This document shows, piece by piece, positions 54,038-64,000 of a stretch of DNA of 64,000 nt. A program made the position numbers and the translations under genes. Source of the stretch: Ixodes scapularis (Eukaryota; Arthropoda; Arachnida; Ixodida; Ixodidae); contig NW_024609837.1 in NCBI RefSeq assembly GCF_016920785.2, positions 21,943,565 through 22,007,564 of the forward strand, read 5' to 3'. The number at the start of each line of letters is the position of its first letter. The first letter of the stretch is position 1. The notes beneath the pieces are model-generated. The model was not told the origin of the DNA, did no database searches, and saw only the letters and a list, made by a program, of their open reading frames with translations.

Positions 54038-54835
54038 TCACACTTTACAAATGATAATTACAAATGTCTCGAAATTTATTAGTATTGGTTTCATGGACGA
54101 TGTGATCGGGTAAGGAATTCTAGTCGGCAATAGCAAGTAAAAGGGGGGAATTTTGAAATTTGTTAGTTCTGGAGAGAGAGGCTGGATTTTTAGTGGATGA
54201 TCGCGGCGCTTTGAAATGTAAGATGAATCTTGGAGATAAAGGCTACGAAATTCCGATGATGAGTAGTAGGTGCCATGAAGGAAAGCAAGACGGGCTAGTT
54301 TGGTTCTAACGGTTAGAGGTTTCAACCCCAGGTTGGTTTTAATAATAGTGACACTCGAGGTTCGTGAATAGTCATGCATGATGTAGCGTGATGCCTTGTT
54401 TTGAACGGATTCGAGCTTGTTGAGGAAATATCCTTGATGAGGCCTCCAGATGGTGTTGGCGTATTCGAGTTTGGATCGCACAAATGCTTTGTAGGCGGTT
54501 AGTCTGACTGTCTGAGATGAGCGGAAAAGGTTGCGTTTGATGTATCCGAGTTGTTTACATGCACTTGAAACGGTGTTATTGATACGATCGTTCAAAGGGA
54601 GGTCCTCTGAAAAAAGTACTCCTAAGTACTTGTATGTTCGAACTTTTTTTTATGTCTTCGTGGTTAATGGTGTAATTCCTTTAAGTGGAAGAAGGCTGAC
54701 TGGCAAATGTTATAAATCTTGTTTTGTTAGTGTTCAATCTCAGTTGCCATGTGCTGCACTAAAGTGAAATCATGTTGAGGTCTTGCTGTAGCACTGCTTG
54801 ATCATCTGGGTTAGGTTTGTACATTTTTCTGCATT
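54038..54835 (-). pseudogene. C-terminal part of LINE reverse transcriptase ORF
   Basis: An uninterrupted 185-codon frame (54595 to 54038) begins near DRINNTVSSACKQLGYIKRN and contains LTAYKAFVRSKLEYANTIW and LESVQNKASRYIMHDYSR, the conserved thumb/C-terminal region of CR1/L2-like elements (Lys-Leu-Glu-Tyr and Gln-Asn-Lys-Ala motifs). Upstream, in shifted frames, DDQAVLQQDLNM, LNTNKT and VRTYKYLGVLFSEDLPL are readable, ending at a truncation. Catalytic RT motifs are absent, so the fragment is inert. The long intact frame suggests fairly recent insertion relative to the other LINE scraps. Confidence 0.85.
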
Positions 54836-57092
54836 CGTAGATTCATAGATAAATACAGAGATAGATTCATAGATAAATACACTAGTACGATGATATATAA
54901 ATACATAGATAGATTCGTACAGAAGTTCTCATACGGATGATTTATATATTCATGATACGTAGAAAAAAGGATTGATAAATAATCTGTGGTTAAACCAATA
55001 AATGGTTATGCTGGTTTCTACAGGCGCAAAGCTGCGGTTTTATTACCTTCATCTTGAGCGTTCTGAGCAGCGTCGTGGAAGGTATTAGTGCACATGTTTG
55101 AATCCAAGTGATTCTCTTGCTCAAATGGAATCGTGCAAATGAGAAATTTTGGAAGAGTTAAGCTTCGATACGGCACATGGACTTCTTTATAGTGGCGGTG
55201 AAGAAAATGGTATCTTGTGGTACCCATCTCTTGATATTGCAATCGTCAGGTGATGCAACGGGTATAAAAACACTTAGGGCTGAAGATCTATTTTTGTTTT
55301 AGTCTCCTGACATTTTTTTTTTGTCTTTAGAATTATTAAAGGAGCGTAGTGTAGTCTATATAATACGCTGGTGTTTAGAGTATTTTGAGTGAGCAAAGCG
55401 AGCAGTTAGTTTCTGTGCGTTTTTCTTCATTTCTGGGGTATTTAGTGCTTGATCATGTTAACTTTAGGCGGAGGTATTTCGTCCTTATTTATGCTTTATT
55501 ACATACGATAGTTGATGGTCGTGGCTATATATTTTGCTTCAATTTTTTTCAAATTTTGTTATCATGTATTGCGCATGTTAGGTTCATCATGAGTTGAACA
55601 CACCTTGTCGTAGGTAAGGTGCATATTCCAATTTATAGAGTAGATGCTTAGCTTGTGCAATGATGAATTTAATATGTACTGAACATGACTACCGCGTGTG
55701 GGGTATTAAATTGCAAACATGCCTGCGAAGGCTTCAGGTGTACAAAAGATCGAACGCAAAGGACGATGTTTTAATACAAATGCATAACCGATCCTTGCGG
55801 ATTCGATCTCTTACAAGACAGTTACCGAAAAACATGTGTATGCGTTTTATTAAAAAAAATAACAACAAGAGAACAAAAAACAGATTATTTCACGCCCTCT
55901 CAGCCCAAATTATCAACAGCAAGAACCAAAAAACGCACTGCTTATAAAACAGTTTTAAAGCGTTTCTCGAAGACATTAAACAACAAAACGGCAGTGTGCC
56001 TCTAAATTTTGTAGACTTTGACTCCTAGCGACGTTCTTACATTTTACCCGCTCATCCGCCTAAATATGCTGGTCTCAAAGTGATCGAGTTATGATTGTGT
56101 CGGGAACACATTAAGCCTTCGTTAGGTTCTTTATTTAGCTATCTCGTCAAATCCCCTCATGCAAAAAAAAAAAAAAAAAAAAAAGAAGGTCAGCTTAAGT
56201 GACCGGCAGCTGCCACCTGGCGTCGATTCTCTCGCTTTTGAAGAGTCCGGCTCATTAAAAGCTCGTTCCAGAAGTTGGAGGTTTTTAGTCGTGTAATGTT
56301 TAGGACACGCTGCTCATAGCGATTATAATACCTTTTTTTTTCTTTCTTTTTTACGCGAAAGCCCTCTGTGTTTCGGTGCGTGTTTTATAGGCCCTATATT
56401 GTTCGTTCAGCAGTCTTGTGATGGTAGCAGCAACATTATCTGTGCCGTACATAGCTACTCTAAGGAGAACAAACTTTTAACACTATAGATCTTTATAAAA
56501 AAAAAAAGGTTCCTTGCCGGTTCGATTTTCAGTGGTCGTGCTTATGACAAGTGATTTGCTCGCTTTTCCAAGCGACGAACGTGACAAAGGCTTCGGGCGG
56601 GATGTTGAGATCGAAGCACTCGTTGGCTCGGTTGGTGGCGCCGCCTGGAGGGTTTCTACTTGCTTTCGGTTTGGGTCTGACATGGGACGCTCGGCGGGGA
56701 AGTCGGAACAAAGTTGTTGTAGCTGGATAACGGTTTTACGTGGTTTGCCCGTGACGTCACAGCACGTCGTCGGTCGACCTTACTGCTTGCTCTTACGGAG
56801 GACGACGAAATCAGTGGTGCGAAATCTAGAGCTGCACGGCAACGCGGCTACGCTGGATTCGGGTTTCAAACAGACGACATTTAGCAGACGGCATTCGGAA
56901 GATCGTGCCGGCTGTTGCTGGCTTCAGACTCTGTGTTCGCACGCGCTCGTCTTTCTACCGGTCGCTTTGTTGCCACGGTGACGCTGATCGTAGCAGACAG
57001 ACTTTGTTATGCGGAAGGAGACGGCAGTCTGGCGATAGCAAGTGCGTGCTTGGGTTCTTTATTTTTGCTTTTTGTGAAAAATATATAGCATA
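54836..57092. other. Unassigned stretch
   Basis: A short AT-rich direct repeat (AGATTCATAGATAAATACA twice) lies at 54838-54882, and an A22 run at 56163-56184. CpG-richer sequence at 56510-57040 carries a 155-codon open frame with no recognised domain. Confidence 0.4.
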
Positions 57093-58561
57093 ATCACAGA
57101 CTTTCAATTTGGCTTCAGGAAGGGTCGTTCAACCGGGTCTGCACTCCTGGCACAAAAATAATTGATTCTCCATGCTATTGAACACAAACTGATAACACTA
57201 AAGCTTTTTGTAGATTACTCAAAGGCCTTTGATAGAATAACCGCGTGACCTTAGTAAAAAACTCGATATCAATGGCTTCCGACGGGTATTTCTAGATTTG
57301 TTAAAAAAGCTATCTTCAGTTTCGTTCCCAGAAAGTTGTTATAAACAACAAGATGTCCGATATTAAAGTGATTCAATCCGGAGTACCCCAGGGTAGCATC
57401 CTTGGACCCTTGTTATTTATTATCTATATTAATGTTGTAATAAATCTTGATAATCATACCCAATCTGTTATGTATGCCGACGACGCTGGTTTATTTTTTA
57501 ATTCTTCCGATATTAAACAATTAATAAATCATGCAAATAATGTTCTCGATAAATTAAACCAATGGACCCCTTTTGAATTCACTATAGCTATTAACAAGTC
57601 CAAAACAAAGGCTGTACTTTTCAGACCTAAAAATTAGAAAGAAAGTATTGAGAACCCCCTCATGATAGAGGCTTCTACCATGGATATTGTGCCGTCTGCT
57701 AAAAGCTTAGGAGTTGTATTTGAAGAACACTTAGTTTGGAGCAAACATATTCAAATAATGGCCAATGAACTCTCTCGCGTTGTAGGTATTCTTACAAAAT
57801 TGAGGTTTTCTTTACCCACTAATATAAAATCGCTTATTTACAATTCCCTGTTTCTTTCTCACCTTAACTACTGCCACCTAGTTTGGGGGAACACAACCAC
57901 GTCAAACATTACTAAACATTTTTTTACTACAGAAAAAAGCCGTGCGCGTTATCTCTGGTTTTCCTTATGATGCACCATACCCAACCACTTTTTAAGAGTC
58001 TTAATGTACGTCCGGTTAAATTTTTATATTATGATATACTGCTTAAGAGGTGCTATGCCGGCAAAAAACAAATAACAACAACATTGAACAATTATCTAGA
58101 TTAACGAGAAACACTAACATTTACAACACACGTCACAATGAAACATGGATCATTCCTCATGCACGCACGAATTACGGGAATCAATCTTTATGTTACGCAT
58201 TACCATTTTTACTCAACTCGCTTGATAATTAGAGATGAAAAATTAAGTGTTGTAAGTTCCATACAGTTTATATATCTAGATCTACAGTCCTCGCCTTTTA
58301 TATCTTCGCGTACATTAATTGTTTAATATGTAGTAAGTGATGCTGATGTCGCGTTACTTGTTTATTATTGTATATTATTACCAGTACTGTTGCCAAATCT
58401 TTTTTGCTTGTTATTTACATTGCGATGGGGCTATGCATATGTAGAAGGAGCTCAGACCCAGTCAAGTCGCACCCTTGCGGCTTTTTGACTGAGCTCCAGA
58501 CATCATTTTTAGTACCTTGTATTTGGTGATGTTAAATAAACTTTGATTTGATTTGATTTGA
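57093..58561 (+). mobile_element. CR1/L2-like LINE, 5'-truncated
   Basis: Plus-strand element beginning inside RT and running to its 3' terminus AAATAAACTTTGATTTGATT with further TTGAT units. About 1.47 kb. The last readable coding words are RTNYGNQSLCYALPFLLN near 58150-58225. The 3' UTR contains a hairpin-capable GAGCTCAGACCCAGTC / GACTGAGCTC pair. Confidence 0.88.
57096..58232 (+). pseudogene. LINE reverse transcriptase ORF, frameshifted
   Basis: Motifs in order: FQFGFRKGRSTGSALLAQK (57108), LFVDYSKAFDRI (about 57205-57240, catalytic Asp), IQSGVPQGSILGPLLFIIYI (about 57371-57430), VMYADDAGLFF (about 57469-57500, YADD active site intact), INKSKTKAVLFRPKN (57590-57637), AKSLGVVFEEHLVWSKHI (57700-57750), LSRVVGILTKLRFSLPTNIK and LIYNSLFLSHLNYCHLVWG (57770-57890), then NTRHNETWIIPHARTNYG (58120). 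Stops at about 57161, 57246 and 57635 plus frameshifts break the frame. It would be the polymerase of the element; now inert. Confidence 0.88.
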
Positions 58562-59869
<1,308 letters not shown>

Positions 59870-60050
59870 TCTCACTAGGCGTTCCACGCATTCGTGACGC
59901 CGCCATAACTAGTTCACAAGCGGTAAGTGCCCGTGCGTACGAGACAGCTCGTGCCTTCTCGTGCTCTGCTCGCGCAGATCTCCAGAGGGGTCGTCGCGCG
60001 CGCAGAAAGACTACAGGTCCCACGATGCACCGTGACAGCGGTGGCGTACT
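59870..60050. repeat. Dispersed repeat related to 5.66-6.45 kb
   Basis: Shares the GTTCCACGCATTCGTGACG segment and the GCAGAAAGACTACAGGTCCC / ACGATGCAC segment with the repeat near 6 kb. 60010-60028 matches the ZNF143/Staf consensus (ACTACAANTCCCANNATGC) with one mismatch. Confidence 0.5.
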
Positions 60051-60077
60051 CAAACTAGCTGGTGAGATCTGTCTATA

Positions 60078-60270
60078 GGGAGTATTCACTGGACGCCATA
60101 TTTGTGGGTGCTGTTTAGAGCGCATGCTCAGAACGAATTCACATCAACAGGTTGCTAAGACCGGCACTCTTGATGGTGCGGAATGCAGGTTGCAAAAGAA
60201 CTGTGGAAACTCGCCACCAGCACGCGCTCAGCATTCGCGCACACAGCTATGGCCGCCAGTGAATACTCCC
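60078..60270 (-). mobile_element. 193-bp TA-flanked MITE, copy 1
   Basis: Ends GGGAGTATTCACTGG and inverted, TA on both sides (60076-60077 and 60271-60272). Reverse complement of the copy at 62290-62482 with the same length and, by eye, better than 90% identity. Non-coding. Confidence 0.9.
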
Positions 60271-60527
60271 TATTGGGTCACGAAAATGAAATTCGGACGC
60301 AAAATACGGTGTGTGTCTTGACGGTACATAGACATACTCTGTCTCACAAACGTCTTCAGTGTAGACAAAGGGAGCGCGTGGCTTTGGAAAGTGCCTCCTT
60401 TGCACGAGGTCTCGTACAAACAGCTGAGTTTGGCTCACGCATCTGTGCCTTTGGCTTTACTACGGTTTCTTTTTTCAGAAGGGGGTGGTGTCAGCATCGC
60501 GCAGCTTGCTCCATGTGCGGCGGGGCC

Positions 60528-60796
60528 CTATACTTCGTTTCAGCTTCGGTCCGAGCGCGGCCGATGTTATGAGCCGAAGGGCCAATCAAACACCACAAAA
60601 ATCGCAGCGTCATGGTGTGTTCTCTTCGCTTGATAAGACTATCCGGCGGAGGAGCACGCACAGAGAGACGGCGAATACCGGCTGGTCCTATCAACTGCAG
60701 AGAGCACGCCATGACGTTGTGCCTCTTTCGCTGTTTGATTGGCACTTCGGCTCATAACATCGGCCGCGCTCGGACCGAAGCTGAAACGAAGTATAG
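60528..60796. mobile_element. 269-bp foldback
   Basis: Left arm CTATACTTCGTTTCAGCTTC, CGAGCGCGGCCGATGTTATG and GCCAATCAAACA; the right arm is its inverse, nearly perfect for the outer 60 bp and looser further in. Includes inverted CCAAT words. Target duplication not resolved. Confidence 0.8.
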
Positions 60797-62072
60797 TATA
60801 TCGTAACGACGACAGGTGGCGCGCTCTTCAACTCTGAGATGCCTATTGAAGGCGCCGCGCCGGGAAAGGCTCGTTCACTTCGCTAGAAGTGCTCGCTTGT
60901 GGTGTTCTTCCCTAAAAAAACAACCCCGTGCGTCCAGACTGCCGCAATGGCAAAACGAGAAACACACTACTTTACTCACGAATGCACCACGAGATACATT
61001 TCTGCGACAAAGAAAGATGACAAAGCCTCCTTCTTCGCCGTTCCCGACGACGACGACGACGACGACCAAAGCATCGGCAGGTTTATTCTTGCGGTACGTT
61101 AGCCACACGTCGAAAATCAATATAGTTTAAGTAACTTTCGAATGATTTTTAAGGAGCGCACAACGCAGGCGATACTTATTCGCGGAGCAATAAAGCATCC
61201 GAATCACAGCGGACGCAAGCAGACGACGCATCTCAGTGTGGGCCGCAGCGCCACCGTTTCATCCTGACCGGCTGTTCCATTAATTTTTATTATAGTAGGG
61301 CTGGATCGCTGATCAAGGCTTGTCTTGCTAGGGTCGAGTGGCAACGCGGGAAGCCATCACTCAACACTAGCTAAGGCATAGGACTAGGGGGAAAACGAGG
61401 AAAGAGTGTCATTTCCCCCGCTTCTATAAGCTGTTGTAGGCACTAAAACTTTTTGGCTGCTGTTCAGGAAGCCAGCAAAATAGCGTGTGCACGAAGGTTA
61501 AAACTGACAGCCCCCACAGTTCTTATAAATAAATGTTTTGCGGTCGAAACTGACTCCGCTGGGCGAAAAATATAGTGCAGCTCAATGAGACAAGAGTCAC
61601 CCAGAGTCACCGCGGAGTCTGTGGCGCTTTCAATGAGTCGGGTTTAGCAGACGACAAGCTTGAAGGCTTTGCTACGCGGAATTCGCTCACTCTCGGGAAG
61701 CCGCTGTCAGCATGGAACTTTTTTGACATTCTTCAACTTCTGGGTTTCGCCGAGGGCGGTCTTATTGACGGCAAGTTTCTTTGTTTACTCCACTACGAGA
61801 GCAAACTTGCCAGCTCAACCGTGGGTGCTTCGGCACGTTTGGTTTTCTTAATTGGCGTTCGAACGCTTGACAAATACCGATGCGATCTCCAAACACCCGA
61901 TATCATGCTCGCAGCACATCATAAAATACTTGCCTTCGAGCACAGCGTACAAGCTTCAATATTCCTACTTTTGTTTGGTCGGTGATGCCACTGACGACCT
62001 CTCGATCCGCGATCCAGCCGACTACAGTAGAGATAAGTAGGCTAATCCTTCTCTCGCGCGCTGATGCTGAGG
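60797..62072. other. Unassigned stretch
   Basis: Includes a GACGACGACGACGACGAC run at 61047-61066 and a 136-codon frame at 61575-61985 without recognisable domain. No other feature. Confidence 0.4.
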
Positions 62073-62095
62073 CCCCCCCCCCCCCCCCCCCCCCC
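62073..62095 (+). repeat. C23 homopolymer
   Basis: Twenty-three consecutive C. Confidence 0.95.
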
Positions 62096-62289
62096 TTTTC
62101 TAGCCACCGTAGTTTTACTGCAGCTAGTTTGCAAGTGGGCAACATGTAGGGCAACAGGCCGCCGCCATGTCTGCCCGTGCGGTCGAATTCCGTGCAAATG
62201 CGAGCTTACCGAAGTTATACGCTCATGCTCAAGTTTCCCGTGCTTGCACACGTGCACCCTTCGCGGCGCCACGCTCGCAGTCGTCTTTA

Positions 62290-62482
62290 AGGAGTATTCA
62301 CTGGCGGCCATAGCTGTGTGCGCGAATGCTGAGCGCGTGCTAACGGCAAGTTTCTACATTTCTTTTGCAACGTGCATTTCGCACCATCAAGAGTGCCGGT
62401 CTTAGCAGCCTATTGATGTGAGCTCGTTCTGAGCATGCGCTCTAAACAGCACCCACAAATATGGCGTCCAGTGAATACTTCC
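62290..62482 (+). mobile_element. 193-bp TA-flanked MITE, copy 2
   Basis: Starts AGGAGTATTCACTGGCGGCC and ends GGCGTCCAGTGAATACTTCC, flanked by TA (62288-62289 and 62483-62484). Same family and length as 60078-60270 but inverted. Confidence 0.9.
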
Positions 62483-62485
62483 TAT

Positions 62486-62612
62486 AGGTGGTACTCATTG
62501 GCGGCCATAGTTGAGCTCACTGCTGCTGAGCACGTGTTGACGGCAGGCTTCTAGAACGCTTCCAACACGCTAATTGCGCACCATCAAGATTGTCCTCTTT
62601 GGGAGACCATAC
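62486..62612 (+). mobile_element. Diverged partial copy of the same MITE
   Basis: GGTGGTACTCATTGGCGGCC, GAGCACGTGTTGACGGCAGG and GCGCACCATCAAGATTGTCC follow the left-half order of copy 2 directly after its right end. The second half is missing. Confidence 0.65.
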
Positions 62613-64000
62613 GTGATCGGTGGTCGCGTGATTAAAACCCTGGACTGTTGCAACACAGGTCGATTTTGGGGGAAAAGAAAGGAAAAAAACAAAACAAATA
62701 AAAATATATCTGATTCTAATCCTCGCAATGAAGGATGGGGGTCGCGAAATGATCGATTTCGAAAGAACCCTCTCAAGACAATCCGCTTAGAACTGATTCC
62801 CACTTTGTGTGTGTGTTATTAACTTTGTTTCTTTTTTTGTTTTTACGGCCTTCATATGGCGATTTCAAGCAGCGCTAGCGAGCTCTCCTGTAATAAGAGG
62901 CTTTGAAACAACGAGGTTTCCGGCGTTATTCTGCCGTTTTTTTTTGTTTGTTGATTTATCTACTTTTGTTTTCGCTTCTTGAATCTTTTTGGTATTGGGT
63001 AAACTCTCTCTTCAAAGCCGACTTTGAGAAAATCCGCTCCGGAGCGGCAGAATCCCCGAAAACATCCCATAGTCTATCTACGGTTTTTGTTTCCGTTCTC
63101 TTGTGGATTGGAGATGGCCGTCCCTGGAGAAAGGTAGATTTCTCCCCGCTTCGGCCCTTTAGCCCCACCAGATTAGAGCGTTAGAGGGCCGTGGATGGAT
63201 GGAACTACCTCGTATCGCTACACAGCCGACGCGGTTTGTTCGGTGCGCTACATCCATTTGAGGGCTTATATATTAGCGGTTTGAAGGCGAGGAAAGCTCG
63301 TGGAACTAGTTATGTCTTGTCTCGATTGTTCTAGTTTTTTTTTTTGTTGTGTTTTTTTAGTGTTCAATGTGTTGGTAGGTAGTGCCCGTAGTACATAACT
63401 CGTCAACTTTCGCCTCCTTCTAGAGTCTCACTGTCGGTCAAATCTGGCAGGCTTAGCGAAATCGAGAAACATCGCTCATGGGACGCGCAGTATCACACGG
63501 TACTGTCCATGGCCGCGACAAGACACGAGTCATTATCAGCGGCGTTCCTTATAGACGCCGTATTTTAGCTCGTTTTTCACGGCGCACGCGCAGGACGAGC
63601 TCTCGCTCGCCGTCTGCAATACGATAACATCGTACTTTTATGGAGTGCAGGTTGCAGAAGCATTGAGCACGCTTGGCGTCAGCCCTCGCTCAGGGAGCCC
63701 TTCTACTCAGCTAATGGCTATATCACATATGTGACAACTCTTGTTTCTTACACCACAAGATGGAGGCACTTTCCGCGCATGCGCGGTACGCACAGGTTCC
63801 GTTGGGCAACCGAGCTTGTTTGTAAACAGCGAGCTGGTGCATATTATGGCCAATGCAATTATCAGGTCGAGATAGTACGATTTCTTTTAGTCCCTGACAG
63901 CGTAAGGAATGCAGGGAGTGGCTTATCCTATTCACGTGTCTTGCTTCGGTCTTAGGCGTTCTTAGCGCCTGACTTCGCCATTGTATTGGCGGCGCAGCGA
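62613..64000. other. Unassigned stretch to window end
   Basis: No recognised gene or bounded repeat. Short words GTGGATGGATGGAAC at 63191 and CATGCGCGG at 63778 are unremarkable. Confidence 0.45.

Larger units (their letters stand above)
53816..54835 (-). mobile_element. CR1/L2-like LINE 3' segment
   Basis: Minus-strand element truncated at its 5' side near 54835. It includes the last part of RT, the C-terminal domain, and a 3' UTR with CATTACATAAGGGG words and a tail related to CTGAT repeats (plus strand ATCAGATCAGATCGG at 53809-53823). An internal tandem duplication of about 80 bp (ATAAATACARCRTTCRATGA, AACAATAATAAAAGG twice) lies at 53878-54030. Confidence 0.85.

Noticed and set aside
56514..56981. 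155-codon open frame
   Set aside because: CpG-rich but no domain, and overlapping frames exist on the other strand.

Overview
This is a 64 kb piece of a large, repeat-rich animal nuclear genome, most likely an arachnid and specifically a hard tick. The main clue is the degenerate I-group LINE at about 17.0-22.5 kb: a gag-like ORF1 with three zinc knuckles, then endonuclease, reverse transcriptase and RNase H, and a 3' end with a GCGCCGCAAAACCCC block and a (CTA)n tail, a style I associate with tick LINEs. Supporting clues are a serine/leucine-type tRNA-derived SINE, many CR1/L2-like LINE ends, and G/C homopolymers of 11-29 bases. The tick assignment is inference from recall of element style, not a database match. 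I recognise no host protein-coding gene, tRNA or rRNA. The window reads as intergenic or very long intron sequence with a 100-N scaffold gap at 8893-8992.

Layout: 0-9 kb holds minus-strand CR1/L2-like LINE scraps (3' end at 2.6-2.8 kb, RT at 4.85-5.22 kb), two TA-flanked MITEs and a 208-bp foldback flanked by TAA. At 9.08-10.76 kb lies a 1.7 kb hAT-type element with an 8-bp target-site duplication (TSD), itself carrying a 331-bp hAT MITE with its own 8-bp TSD. At 11.6-13.2 kb a diverged tandem duplication carries a 643-bp hAT element in one copy and the matching unoccupied site in the other. A SINE and foldback lie at 14.3-15.4 kb, and the I-group LINE at 17.0-22.5 kb.

From 24.4 to 36.6 kb there is a TTAA-flanked 135-bp MITE abutting a minus-strand LINE, then a cluster of palindromic elements: a roughly 600-bp foldback, a 299-bp TA MITE, and a 1.67 kb TA-flanked element with about 135-bp terminal inverted repeats and further foldbacks inside it. 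Next come GTAAC-rich elements and a tandem array of CACGTG/TGACGTCA-like words. From 38.7 to 47 kb a LINE tail, a 146-bp MITE, CA tracts and a 24-bp minisatellite are set in T-rich unassigned DNA.

From 47 kb on: a 588-bp TA element, another palindromic CRE/CCAAT element, a 183-bp TTA-flanked MITE nested in an older repeat, a perfect 26-bp-stem palindrome, CR1/L2-like LINEs at 53.8-54.8 kb (minus) and 57.1-58.6 kb (plus), a (TA)52 tract, and two 193-bp copies of one MITE in opposite orientation at 60.1 and 62.3 kb.

The genes do not form a pathway. Every coding relic is transposon-derived and broken, and the DNA transposons are all non-autonomous, so their transposases must lie elsewhere. What the window offers is an insertion record: several nestings, matched TSDs, an internal empty site and one recurrent palindrome family carrying CRE- and CCAAT-like motifs.
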